A DNA stretch of 64,000 bases, from contig NC_064678.1 of assembly GCF_023278565.1 (NCBI RefSeq), positions 3,844,001-3,908,000 on the forward strand, read 5' to 3'. This document shows, one piece after another, positions 11,549 to 23,523 of the stretch. The DNA is from Colletotrichum lupini. Its lineage: Eukaryota; Ascomycota; Sordariomycetes; Glomerellales; Glomerellaceae. The notes under the pieces are model-generated. The model ran no database searches. It saw nothing but the letters and a program-made list of their open reading frames with translations, and was not told the origin of the DNA. Both the position numbers and the translations under genes were made by a program. Within the stretch, counting starts at the first letter, position 1. Every line of letters starts with the position of its first letter.

Positions 11549-14272
11549 TCACTTTCTGAGTCTTCGCTGCTGCTCCTCGGAGAATTCCTCGTCAGAGGCA
11601 TCCAGGATGTCGTACTCCTCGTCGGTCATGAAGCCGTCATCAGAAGCATCCCAGTCCTCTTCTTCGCCGCAGTCCTCAAACTGCTCAGGCTCTGAACTGG
11701 TCGCACGAGCGGACTCGGACTTCACCTCCTGGTGGATGCTAGAGACAGGGGATTCCTTCTCGAGCTTGGGGAACATCATGGTGCTGCTCTGCATCTCAGT
11801 GGGTATCTCCTTGGGCTCTTGCTTAGGCTCCTCAAGAGCTGGCTGAGTCAACTGAACGCTGACATCGCACCAGAGTCTGTGACCAAACTTCAAACCATCC
11901 TTGGTTGTCAGGCGCCAGTAAGAGATTATCTTGCCCTCGCGCGCAGGTGTCCGGAGGAGGACATTGAAAGAGAACTCCTGACCAGGGGCGAGCGGTGCAT
12001 AGCAGACAGTTGACTCTGAGGCAGAAACGAGCTCAGAGATACCGGCCGGGTGGTTCGAGTCGACGTGGCCCATGTAGTCGCCACCAACGAACTTGACTGA
12101 ACATCCAGCAGGCCATGCAATATCGCCGTCGTTGCGGAGGACCCATGTCTGCTCAAAGACGTGGTTGGGCGGCAGAAGAGTGCCATCAGCGACCGTATCG
12201 CGGACAAAGACAGCCTGAAGATCCTGCTCGGAAAGGGGCTTCTCAACAATTGGCACGGTCTTCTCCTCGGCCACCTCCTCCTTGACTTCTACCTTGGGGG
12301 TCTCCTCGACAACCTCCTCCTTGATAATCGGCTTAGCTTCAGGTTCAGGAGTTTTCTCGACAACCTCTTCCTTGACAGCCGGCTCTGTGGGCTTCACATC
12401 CACAACGGTCTGTGGAACGTTCATGGAAGCGTTTGCGGTGGTCTCAGTAGAGCGAGAGCTAGTGCGGCGAAGACTGCGGTCGCCCATCTGCTGCATACGC
12501 TGTCCATCTCCACGCTCGCCAGTAGTGGTAACAGTGACGTGACGGACTGGAGTCTTGAACTTGACGAGGGGATGGGTCTTGTTGTGTGTGTTAGCAGGGC
12601 TAGCCTCACAGTTGGCACAGAAATCAGTGTCGTGGCAAACAGTGCACTTGTATCGAACGCCAGAGATGTAGGCGGGTGCGTTGTAAGTGCGGGCGCACAG
12701 GGGCCCATCGCAGCAGATACCAAAGTGCACAGAGCGGCTGACGGCACGGCTGCGGACCTCCTCGAGAGGCTCGTAAATGGGAACGAAGCGGTGATTGGGG
12801 TGAACAAACTTGGAGTTCACGATGCAGTCAGCGCAGTAGTCCCAGTCGGGGCAATCGAGGCACTTGTGGCGGACACCAGCAATGTATTTGTCGCAGCCAT
12901 CGCAAATGGCATTGTGGCTCTGGTTGCGGCCAGGAGCCAGCTTGATCTGAATGTGGCTAGGGACGTGAGCACCCTCGACGGCGGGGACGAAGGAGTGCTT
13001 GGGGTTGTGACCATGGGAGTCCTTCTCGAAGCATGCGTGGCACAAGTCGAAATCCTCGCAAGCTGCGCAGTGGAGGAAGCTGGACTCTGGGAGTTCCGTC
13101 ACACAGCAGTTGCAGGTGCGCATGCTGTACAGCGCAGTGTTGAAGACTGGACGAAGGAGCTCACTGATGTTGGCGGGTGCCCTGGGAGGCTCTGGAACCG
13201 ACTCCTCGACCTTGGCCTTGGGCTTTGGTGCAATCGTCTCCGTAGTGCTGTTGATGATTTGGCCATTCTTGACAATCCTCTTGATGAGCCAGTGGTCAGC
13301 GCCGTAGCATGTGATACCCTGGTCAACGCAGTTTTGGCAAAGATCGAAATCACCATCATCGCATGTGGAGCAGTGGTAGTGAGCTTCGGGAACTGTTTGG
13401 TCGCAGCTGTTGCAGCACACGGCGAAGTTGGTGTTGGGGTGCATCAATGCGGGGCAGCGGCCCCAAGAAGCTCGTGACGGAGTCTCGGTGGCGGCAGCAT
13501 TAGCGAACCACTGGTCTCGGGCCGTAATACCCTCAGAAACGGGAATATCTGCAGAAGCGGCTGGCACCTCCTCGTCGTTAATCTTGGCATGTCTTCTCAG
13601 CAGAGATGCAAGGATGGAGGCTTCGAAGTCAAGTCCGGTGTCGCTCGTGGGCAATTCCTTCTTGGTCTCGTTGTCAATGACGCTAGATTGCCTCAGATCA
13701 ACGAGGGGTTGCGTCGCGGCGTCTTCCGGCTTCTGCTCCTCGGCCTCCTTCTCGACGAGAGGAGTGCTGGACTCGGGCACATCCTCCACTGACACTGGTC
13801 TGGGAGACATCTTCTCCTCGGACAATTTGGTAACACGGAGCTTGAGTTTTTGCTTGGCCTTGGCAGCTCTGTACAGCTGCTTGTAGACTGAGACATTCTG
13901 CTTATCGAGTGTGATGTACGAACCAGCCGAGTCGGAATACCTCTCGAGAGTGACGTTGGCATCAGAGGTAACGCCCAAAAGAGCTCTCACCTACAAGAAG
14001 CTAAATTAGCGTGTGCTTTCAAGAACGAGCCTCATACGCCTCGTGGCCAAGTAACCGGTGTCGCCATCTCACTCAACAATGAAACTCCCGATCCAACGTT
14101 CATATGCCGCGGCAATCTGACCAAGGGTGGAAAGAGTGCAATGACGTACCTTATCTTCAAGAGTGCTGGGTCCCATATCGCGCAGTGGGAGCTTATGGCG
14201 GCGAGTCATGCCGTCGAAGTTGATCTTCAGGGTGACCTGAGTGTCTGGCGTTGTTGCTGATGAGGACGCCAT
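11549..14272 (-). CDS. NBR1: NBR1-like selective autophagy receptor (PB1, four ZZ fingers, FW domain)
   Basis: Exons 14272-14150 and 13990-11549 (donor GTACGT, acceptor TTGTAG, phase 0) give 854 residues. A PB1-like domain spans about residues 10-95 (VTLKINFDG through QKLKLRV). Four ZZ-type zinc fingers follow near residues 224-285 (CCNSCDQTVP), 330-375 (CNCCVTELPE), 395-445 (CDGCDKYIAGVRHKC) and 465-520 (ISGVRYKCTVCHDTDFC). A low-complexity Glu/Lys/Val repeat links to the FW (NBR1 four-tryptophan) domain at about 630-740, where the four Trp are visible in FEQTWVLRN, DIAWPAG, SYWRLTT and HRLWCDV. The acidic C-terminus contains EEYDIL (832-837), a good match to an Atg8-interacting LIR motif. 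NBR1 proteins carry cargo such as peroxisomes or hydrolases to autophagosomes or vacuoles. Domain order is certain; the LIR is inferred. Confidence 0.93.
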
Positions 14273-17200
14273 TTTGAGAGATGGAAAGTAGACTCCGGGT
14301 ATGGATGAAGAGGAAACTCGCGGTCGGCCGGGCGGGGAAGGGATGACGGCTCTGGCGGATGTTTCACTGATAGGCGGCCAAGTAGCACGGTGCACGAGGC
14401 TCGCTCGGTCGGGGTAAGAGATGCGTCTTCCTCCTTACGTCGGGGTTTCAAGGAATACCAGACGGATACACGGTATTTGTTGATTGTTGTAAATGGTTGA
14501 TTGTAAGGGCGGAGTTGGTGAGAGAGAGGAAAAGAAAAACGGACAAAGCAAGCTTTCCGGGTAGATGGCGAAAGATGGTTGAGAGGGTGAAGGGACGGGG
14601 AGTGGGAAAGATAAGTGAGTTGGAGGATGATGGGGGTCGGCGGTCGGTGGCCGGGTGGAGAAAGAAGGTGAGCAGACGAGGAAGGAGCGACCGGATCAGA
14701 GATGGGACACTGGAAGCTGGAGTGGGCGGGTGGAGGTGGTGGAGGTGGAGACGGGCTAGGCGGATGATGCGTGTGCGTCTCTGCGTCTCGTTCTCTCTAT
14801 GGTGGAAGGTCTTGACCCTCGGGAGCTGTGTGTGAGAGGGGACTTGTTCAAGTGCGGCAGACAAACAGCTTTGCTCTCCGCAGGTGACTTTGGGGGTCGG
14901 GATGGGGAGAATACCTAGTACCAGGGGGACCAGGAGCCACTTATGTACCAAGAGCCAGACGAAAGATGAAGAGGCCGAAACCGTGGTGGCCCGAAAAGGG
15001 AACTCGGGTGGTGGGAAAGTGAGGATGGATGGCGAGGGATGGGAAGGGAAGGCGGGCAAGCCGCAAGGCAGGAAAGGCGGTAGTAGCGTCAGTCGTCACT
15101 CTCGCAACTGCCTTGAGATTCTCACGGTTCACCACTTGCCCCCTGGGGAGTACATCACAAAGTAACAAGGCAAGGTTCCTACCTACCTTAGGTAGACTCT
15201 CACTCTCTCACACTCTCACCTCACAGCGCTCTCTCACTCTCACCCATCCGCGGAGAACATGGCATAGCATGGCATGTCTGATGTCGGTGACCGGGATCCT
15301 TCAATGGGTGGACCTGTTGAAGGGCGGAGGGGTCATGGACATGACATTGCTGGCCTTCCCCAGGTAAGCTTGGTGCCTTTTCACACCTTCAGAGGTACTT
15401 ATCCAACGTACCGTGGGGGGAAAGAGAGGGGCAAGGTGACTCTAGAGAAATCTGGTTGGCTGGCTGGTAGTACCTACGGAAAAGGAACGTACCTTTCTGC
15501 AGCTGCTTCCGCGCTGTTAGGCGAGAGCGAATGGTGTGAACTTGAAAGGTGTAAACTGCTTATTCCGCTCGCTAACAAGGTACCTTATCGAACATTGCCT
15601 CTTGCCTCTTGACTGCCTCAAGGATTAAGCTATCCGTTCGTGGGCACGGGAAGGCACTCCAGGACTGAGGCGTCTGGGAGTAGGTATACGCTTGCAGAGA
15701 TAGCCTTTGCTGTGGGAAAGCCGAGACACCGCTAACCAAGACCATGTCAAAGTGTCAAATCCGCGTACCTAGTGGCATTAGGATAGATGCCCCCCAAGGT
15801 TCAAACCTCCTCCCACCGCTCTGCTTAGCAAGCCTGGCCTCTTGTCGCCATCCATGTTCCATGGATTGCTATTCGGGAACCACAACTGCTCACATGTCAC
15901 TGCAGGCAGATACACCAAGGCCAGGCAAACCAGTCAGTCAGCCAAGCCAGGCAGCCTACGACACCTCAGCTCGCCCCTCTGGCTTCACATTCGTTCACAT
16001 AGTACACCATCACAGTGGGCAGCAGGCGGCAAAAAAGATAAATCATGACCATGGAAGAAGCTCGAAAGAGGCGGTCAACAGCCACCACCGCGAAATAACG
16101 ACCCGGCAGCTTACAGTGCCATCAATGGAATCTGCTCCAACCTTCCTCGCCCCAATTCAATTCGTTGTCCACAACCATGGCTACGGCCACGTTCGCTTCT
16201 CGCAGCCTCGATTCCTTCTTTTTTCCCCCTTGACTGGATGAACCGGTCGAGTCGTCAACTTCGGCTTCGCCTCCGTCCTTCGCCCTTTCGCCTTTTCAGT
16301 ATAGTAGTCGAGGAACCGACGAGGTCTCGGCGCTACCAAATCATCCGCATTTTGATTCCTTTCTAATCTTTGCCTCATGCTATTTCCCACCCTTCGCCTA
16401 CTAGGATTCACACCCACACGCCCCCCGGCAATGACTCTCTCCTTCAACCACTACGAGCTACCCTGGTACGCCCGGGCAAAGACGCAATAACCACTGCCCA
16501 TTGGCACATGACGGGGGACTGCCCTGCAAACACCAGACTCGAAATGAGGCGAACTGGAGCCTCGCCGCGAATTGTTCCTATGTTTACGCACTTCAACTAT
16601 GCAAAACGTGGACAATAAGCAGTCATAGGGGTTTGGCTTGGTCATCGACCTCTCTTGGGCTCCTTAATCTTCTCACATTTCCTTCTGCTTGAACTCGCAT
16701 CTGGCGTTCAGACGTGCCATGTCACCATGGTGGCCTGCCCTCTCGACTACCGACAACTGGTCGATCTGGGTCTTCATGCAACGAATCGCGATGCCGGAGC
16801 ACCAGCTTGCTGCATAGTTGCATAGTCGGTCAGTCGGACAGTCGGTCATCCTCCACTGCGATTCAGTGATAAGACAAGGAATACGACCTCCGACCTGTCC
16901 GTCTACCAGACTTTGTGCCTGGATTGGCCCAGGGGTGTCCAGTGCTATGTTTGCCCAGAAGGCGCGAGTGTCTCGCACCTAGCTATGCGTTTGGCGCAAA
17001 TACTGTTACGCCGCAGAAGGGAAAGCGAAAACCTCCAGACAGTCACTGCAGTCGATGCGTTATCCAACGCGTGGTAAAACCCAACCTCATGCAGCTACCG
17101 CATCCGATCTTAGCGAGCCCGGCAGCGTGGTCGCTCGAGATCGGAATGGGGAGGAGGGGCGGGTCGACCGACGACCACGGGAGACAGTCTGTTCTCTGTC

Positions 17201-20200
17201 ACCTGAGCCTCTATTCCTTACTGGAAGCAGCAATCGCTGCCGCAAGTCACGCAGCACGCAATCCTTCAGTACTCAGTCTCGCTGGGCCTTGTCACCGAAT
17301 GGAGCTGAAGTCGGACAAGACAAAGAGCTGAGGTCAAACAGGAAAAAATCCGTCCGCGCTTGACTCGTTCACGTGGAGATCCTTTCATCCGCCTTGGACC
17401 GAGACAGAGCCTCCTCTAATACGAGCTCTCTATCAATGTCTGAAGTAGATCAAACTGGCACTCACCCTCCGATGCTGAGGCACGTTAAGCCGGCCTTAGT
17501 CAGCTAGTGACTAGTTCCCTCCTTTGCAGAAGGTCTCCGTCTTCAATTCCTATCGAAGAGGCTTTTGTGTGTGTCTCGGGCCATCAAGATCGACGTATGC
17601 CAACCTCGCATCAAACCTTCTCTGACAAGTGTCTGTGGGATGAATTAAGGACGGATGCTTCATAGCTACTTTACACCGAAAGGAATGGCCACGGCGACGC
17701 TCACGGGGACGAAGTTGGAAATGACAGCTCATCGTCCAGACGGAAATCTGCAGCAATGGCGCCGGCGGACCAACAACAGCGCTCTGACAAAGGCGGGGGA
17801 GGCGGGGAAGCTCTCGGTGAGCAAAGCAAGCAGGTCATAAGCAACCAAATATCTCACGGCCTCATTTAGGCCAGCTGGCTGGTCGGTCTTTTGGTCCAGA
17901 TCGACAGACGGCGGGAATAGCGAACAGTCGAGAAGCCATCCTTCCAGGTCCGAGAGCGCTGCTCGCCTGCCTACGCCGTCCTCAACAGGCAAAGACGATA
18001 CAGTCATCGCAACGCTACGCTGCATGTCACCATTCTAGTGTCCAGCCATCCAGGCTGCTAGTCATGCGAACTCAACCCCCGCCTTTTCCCAAAGTTCTCA
18101 TCAAAGTTACCAAACCACCGCTGCGGAGGCTGCCAAGAAAAGGATGTTTTGTTGTCACTCGCATTGCCTGACATTGAATTCATCCGGCAAGCTCGACCTC
18201 CATAGTGTAAAGCAGGACGTGGGAAAGTAAAGTGGCCGGCTCAGGGGTCTGTCCCAAGAAGGGCGATCCGGACAAGACAAGTCGCTCTCCGGACCCGAAG
18301 CTCCATCGCGCCCGGATCGAAGCCGACCACCCGATCTCTCCACCTCGAGGCTCAACCGCCTCACACACTGTACACTGTAGGAAGACGGTGACTTTTTTCC
18401 ATCTCATCATCCCCCCTCGCTTCTTGAATCATCTAATGTCTGTCCAAGGCACCAAAGCTACGTCAGGCGAAAAAATGCAATGAGAAAGGTGAAAAAGCAA
18501 TACCCGCACGAGGAAGTTAGGAACAGTCTTTAACTTCCATACTCGTCCCATGAATTCGCTCTTGGCGCCGCCTTTCATCGAGGACCTTGAAAGTCTACCT
18601 AGTGCGGAACATGTTCCCCGTCTACCCCTGAAGAAAGGTCGAGGTAAGCTCGAAAGCTCGGTAGGCCTCACGCCTGCCAAAAAAGACGGTTCAGAGGCGA
18701 AGCAAACAAAGGAAGGGCCCAGAACTCGACAATACGTCATGTTTCCCCCCTCTCCCCCTCCGCCTTTGCAATCTCACCACCTTTGACCAACCCCAAAGAG
18801 ACATCATCCGGTTCTCCAATCGCTTTGTTTCAGGATTGCAGGGCTTGGCGAGGGGGCCGCAGCAATTCGTCCAGACAAGAAATAAAGATGAAGACTGAGG
18901 CAGCGCGAACGCGTGTCTTGCTGTCGTGCCTGCTCTAATACCCGCTCGCTGACCACGATCCTTCGTTGCCTAATAGGTACCCATCTTTCGACTCATAATC
19001 TTTAGGGAAAGGGAGGCAAAAAATGATAATAATAAAAATGCATTGAGTTTTACGGATAGACGTTGGCTTATTATTCATCCCTCGCCTGGTTGGGTTTCTC
19101 CGCCGCACAGGTCTCGCAAAGAGACGACGGGACGACAAATCATTTCCCCTCTATGAAGTCGTACCGGCCTTGTAGGCTCATATAAGACGCCTCTGATAGG
19201 GGGTTTACGTGTACACACGTCTCGTATTTTGCATGCACATCCTACCTTGCCTACGTGCCCTATTGTCCGGAAACGTCCGCACGACTTACACGTCGCCAGA
19301 TGCCGAGGCCGACATGTCTCCTGGTTTTTCTTCGCTGTTTTAATCCCATGTCGTGTCTGTACGCGTTAAGAGGGAAACTATTGATGCGGTAGGACAGATA
19401 GGTTGATCGATCGTGGACGTGAGCAATCGATAGATGGCCGGCACCACCGTATCTGCAGTCATCGAGCAGAGGGTCAAAGCTCACCCGTTAATGCGAAGCT
19501 ATTGATGGTGATGATTGTTAAGCCCGTTGTGACCATGTTAAAGTATTGGGCATTTTCCCAGTTCGTGACCAACTGAGAAACAGCAAGAGAGTCTGCGAGG
19601 AACCACAGAAGTTGCTCAGCCATGCCTACTTACTTTTGATATGACAATACAGAATTTCCTTACTATCATTGTTCTGGACATCTGACAGATCCAAGCAAGC
19701 TGCCATCAAGCGCATGGTCTTGGTCACCATGATGATGTGGCTGCCTCTTCCGACCCTCAACACTCAGGAATGCAAGGAAGGATGTTTCCGGGCAGCAACG
19801 TTGTCAGACGTTGCCCCCCCCCCTGTTCTCCAAGTTATCCGAAACCGGCCCAACGATAAGAGCGAAGATGGCAATCAGTTCTTCTCAGTAAGTGAGATAT
19901 TGGGTAAGATGTCTCTAACGGTTAGTCAAGCAATGGACGATCCTTGCACTCTTTAACATCTAGAATGTCCAACATCACCTTTCCCACCGCGAATATCAAC
20001 ATGCGGTCGATTCGTTCGTTCATCGTTGGGCTCTAGGTCGATTCTACAGTCTCGCGGTGACGGAGACTCAAGGTCGGACTAGAGCCGCAATCAGTCGAGG
20101 TCACGGACAGTGTACACCCCGGCAGGCGGGACCAATGTTCAATCACGAAGACTTCATACAGTAGCTTTAAACTACCTGCCCCAGTTCCATCCCAGTGCCA

Positions 20201-21384
20201 TTCCACCGTCTTTGCCCTCCTCTTTTTTCAGTATAATATTCAACACCACCACTTTCGCTCTCACTCCGCGCTTCGGTCCCTTCTCCCTGTGCCATTCTCT
20301 CGCGTCTCGTCTCCTAACAAAACCATGAGAACGCTCTTGAGCCAACCGACCCTCCTCTTACCCCTCACATCTTCAAATACGAATTTAGGATACTGTCAGA
20401 ACTTTTCCACCACATCCTCCTCTTCCAATACACACTTGAGAAAAACAGCAAGTACAATTGCGCTGCCTAAACGATAAGTAGCGTAAAAAGAAAAAAAAAA
20501 GGAATACCTTGATGGGAACGGGGAAAAGAGATCTAGGCTTTCATTGGATCATGAACGGAGTAGAAACCAAACGAGGAAAAGAAAAAAGTTAGAAACGACA
20601 TCGAAAGGGTTGTCAGTATTGTGTACCGATCCCGCTCTCGAGTATTTACTTTGTAAAGAGTGTGTGGAAGAACGTCTAGGTAAAAGAACTCAGCCATCGT
20701 TGCGAACATCAATAAGCAAAAAGAAAAGGTGAGTGGAAGCAAAATGTATAGACGCTCAAGAAACACAACGAATAGCCTCCCCGATAATCATCCGCCTTTG
20801 AATCCAATAAAAACAGGCCCGGGGATTTTAATGAAAAAACTCAGAAACGCCAGAAACACAAGGCGGCGACGTGAAGTGGACGGATGGAAATAGGCTGGAA
20901 AAGATGATAGAATGTGGTAGAGACAGAGTGTGAGGAACTTCTTGAATTCGAGAACAAAGCGAGGTTGTAGGAACCAGGGAGGAGGAGGGAAACCCCCTTT
21001 TCTGTCGACCGCTTCTCGCTCGCTCTCCACCAATTCCGTAGGAATTCTCCTCCTTTTGTCCAAGATATGCTTGTAACCATACGTTGGAACAGGAGAAGTC
21101 AAGTAAAACCTCAAAAGGACAGCGAAAGTACCTCACAACCCCATCCTCCAACAGTGTACCAATTCAACCCAGATCAAGAGCGCTCATTCCTATCAATACT
21201 ATAATCATAGAGTTCAAACACCGCAAAGTTTTTTGTGGATTTCCTCCTGCCCTTTGTCCCCGTCCGGCCGTCCGACGAGAAGAGGGTATAGCGACGGCTA
21301 GAGAGCCGACAATGACAATTACAAGGATTAGAAGGAAGGCGGTAGGAAGTGTGGGAAAACCTAGGAAGGCATTTGCCCGTACCC
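14273..21384. other. 7.1-kb gene-poor region
   Basis: No recognisable gene on either strand. The part next to 14272 is purine-rich on the plus strand (pyrimidine-rich on the NBR1 coding strand), which fits an NBR1 5' leader. It contains a 203-codon minus-strand frame (14448-15059) of Pro/Ser/Leu that looks like a stop-poor pyrimidine tract. A 165-codon plus frame at 15744-16241 has no family resemblance. The 3' part (20.1-21.4 kb) is A-rich with many short homopolymers and should include the 3' UTR of the Btz gene. A long noncoding RNA or a fast-evolving multi-exon gene cannot be excluded. Confidence 0.45.
15171..15243. repeat. Inverted repeat CTACCTTAGGTAG followed by CTCTCA-rich tract
   Basis: CTACCT and AGGTAG face each other across one T at about 15182-15194. 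They are followed by a 45-bp CTCTCA/CTCACT simple-sequence tract. The site is about 0.9 kb upstream of the NBR1 start codon and is one of several similar palindromic elements in the window. Confidence 0.7.
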
Positions 21385-23523
21385 CTATTGCGAGTAGTAC
21401 ACCATCCCGGGAGCTGGCTGCTGGTAGTAAAAGGCGTCCGGGCTCGGAGTCACCATACCGCCCATACCACTGACACCGGGGCCAAATTGCGGAGGGGGCT
21501 GGTAGCTCTGCTGATAGTTGGACATCTGGGTGGCATCGTAGTAGTACACCATACCATTGACCTCTTGAGCTACCAAATTGGGACCCGGCGGTCCTTGGCC
21601 GTTTGCTTGTGCAGCCGCGGGGTCTGCCTGGGCTTGAGGAGGGAACCCTTGGCCTTGACCTGGCTGTCCCGAGGGAACGAAGGATGGAGCTGCAGCAGAA
21701 GGTCCCATATTGTTGCCATTGTACTGCCCAGGGTAGTAATACGGCTGCTGAGGCTGCATCATAGGATAAGGTTGGTTGTAGAAGTTTTGCTGCTGCTGGA
21801 AGGTGTTTGGCTGGAACGGAGCCGCGTGAATTGCCCTCTCGGGAATCTGGGAAAGAGGCGTGCCGGTAGAGTGTTGAGTGGGATATGACGGCTGTCGCGA
21901 GTGGGCTTCCTGCGGCATGCCGTTGGAGACCTGGAGAGGAACCTGCTGATGGAAAGCTTGTTGGAAGGCTTGCGGGCCTTGATTCAGGGTCGGCGATTCA
22001 ATGTTCGTGACCGAGACGGCCTTTTGAGGACGAGGCTGGTGCATGGGGATCGAGTTCGGGCGACTCTCTTGGAAGGCAGGCTTCTGTGGCAACGGGTGCG
22101 TCTGCGGCTGCGGCAAGTCATTGATAGATGTCTCGTTTGGCTGCATAGGATAACCGTCCTGTCCAACGAATGGCTGATTCGGGTGAGCTGCAGGCGGGAG
22201 GCGGACGACTGGTCGGGGGTTCTCGACCGGAATCGGGGCCCGCGACATGACAGAGCCTGTGGGGGAGAACAAGTAGTCACGCCCATCAGGAGCGAGAGAG
22301 GAGCGACGACTAAGGGCGATGCTGGGAGAGTAGGCGCTGCCGTAGTAGCTTCCGCCAAAGACACTGGTCCGCCGGGAGAAGCCTCCCATGGAGCCAAGTC
22401 CAGAGCGAGGTTTACCTCGGGTCCGCTGTTGGTTGGGTCGCATCGCCCGGGGGATAAAGATGAAGGATCGGTCGACAGCTGGGAAGATGTACTTGGGCGG
22501 GTTATCGGGCAAGGAGATGCGGACAGGCTTGTCACGGCGAAGGGGTGGCCGATGATCCGGAAGCTTGGTGTATTGTTTCACAGGCATGCCAAAGGCGGCG
22601 GGAGCTTTGCCAACAACGGGAAGAGACACCCTGACCTGCACGTTTCCGATGTGTCGCTCGGTCGACAAAGTCCGGTTGATCGGGGTGGGGTTGGACGGGC
22701 ACGTTGGGATGAAGCCGTTGCCGTTGGCCGGGCCTTCAGTTTCGACGGGCAGGTGCCTTGGATGTCTCGAGGGAGGCGGTTCGGTCACGGCCTCGTGCAT
22801 ATCATGCGCCCATTGGCCGCTCGTGAGAGGATCGGTCGGACTGTGCAGTTGACTGCGCGGATTAGCCGGGATACGGGCAGAGTCTTGCTGGGCAGCGTAC
22901 TTGATGGGTGCATAGGGGCCTCCAATGCCTCCGCCACGGCCGCCGCGTCCTCGTCCTCTGCCAAAGGGCCGGAAGCCGTTGGCAGAGGGTCCGGCATGAC
23001 GATGATCGTGCATAAAGAAGGCCCCTCTGTTGGGAACGAAGGCGGGGTCTTCATCCCTTCTCCGCTTGTATTCTTCGTGTTCCCGGCGACGACGTTCGTT
23101 GACAGGCTCGGCAGGGCGGGACGAGTGGGAGCTCACTACGAGAGGGGCAGAAGACTTTGGAGGAGATGCGGTTCCGTCAAGCTGTGCCTCTGGTTGAACG
23201 GGCTCGGACCGGTCATTGACAGATAGCTCCTCGGCATCGGGTGCGGCCTTGTTGGTCGTCGAGGGGGCCAGGGCCGAGTGTTTCCGGCTACCAGACTTCG
23301 CATTTCCATTGCCAGCTGACTTCCTAGGGTTGGGGGTGACGGGAGAAGCCTCATCGATGTTGCTCGTATCGCTGTCGTTGCCGTGATCGTGGTCGTCGCT
23401 GATGATGGAACCCTCGGTCAGAGAGTCATCATCGAGTTCGAGCTGGTCAGGTCCACCTTCTCCGTCTTCCTCATCTTCGATGCGTCTTCTGTGACCAATC
23501 TTTCGGCGTCTTGGGGCGGCCAT
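21385..23523 (-). CDS. Btz/CASC3-domain protein (eIF4AIII-binding, exon junction complex type)
   Basis: One exon of 712 residues when started at the ATG at 23523 (MAAPRRRKIGHRRR). The same frame stays open 47 codons upstream, but that part reads like leader sequence. A basic start and an acidic stretch precede the Btz core at about residues 145-185: a charged helix (NERRRREHEEYKRRRDEDP), then FVPNRGAFFMHDHRH and an RGG-type segment (FGRGRGRGGRGG), with QWAHDMHEA as the second conserved patch. In metazoan Barentsz/MLN51 this region clamps eIF4AIII on RNA in the exon junction complex. The remaining 500 residues are disordered, Pro/Gln/Tyr-rich and end in VYYYDATQ and repeated YYQQ/VYYSQ motifs. 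The Btz assignment rests on the DPAFVP-RG-FF-HD pattern. Function in fungi is inferred. Confidence 0.82.
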   Translation of the reverse strand: MAAPRRRKIGHRRRIEDEEDGEGGPDQLELDDDSLTEGSIISDDHDHGNDSDTSNIDEASPVTPNPRKSAGNGNAKSGSRKHSALAPSTTNKAAPDAEELSVNDRSEPVQPEAQLDGTASPPKSSAPLVVSSHSSRPAEPVNERRRREHEEYKRRRDEDPAFVPNRGAFFMHDHRHAGPSANGFRPFGRGRGRGGRGGGIGGPYAPIKYAAQQDSARIPANPRSQLHSPTDPLTSGQWAHDMHEAVTEPPPSRHPRHLPVETEGPANGNGFIPTCPSNPTPINRTLSTERHIGNVQVRVSLPVVGKAPAAFGMPVKQYTKLPDHRPPLRRDKPVRISLPDNPPKYIFPAVDRSFIFIPRAMRPNQQRTRGKPRSGLGSMGGFSRRTSVFGGSYYGSAYSPSIALSRRSSLAPDGRDYLFSPTGSVMSRAPIPVENPRPVVRLPPAAHPNQPFVGQDGYPMQPNETSINDLPQPQTHPLPQKPAFQESRPNSIPMHQPRPQKAVSVTNIESPTLNQGPQAFQQAFHQQVPLQVSNGMPQEAHSRQPSYPTQHSTGTPLSQIPERAIHAAPFQPNTFQQQQNFYNQPYPMMQPQQPYYYPGQYNGNNMGPSAAAPSFVPSGQPGQGQGFPPQAQADPAAAQANGQGPPGPNLVAQEVNGMVYYYDATQMSNYQQSYQPPPQFGPGVSGMGGMVTPSPDAFYYQQPAPGMVYYSQ

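Noticed and set aside
12161..13477. 438-codon plus-strand ORF
   Set aside because: Lies entirely opposite the NBR1 coding exon. Cys-rich codons and GC-ending codons on the real strand remove stops on the other. No domain recognised.
14448..15059. 203-codon minus-strand ORF upstream of NBR1
   Set aside because: Pyrimidine-rich leader sequence giving Pro/Ser/Leu with few stops. It reads into the probable 5' UTR and has no domain.
21901..23226. 441-codon plus-strand ORF
   Set aside because: Antisense shadow of the Btz gene; Arg/Gly-rich mirror composition without a family match.
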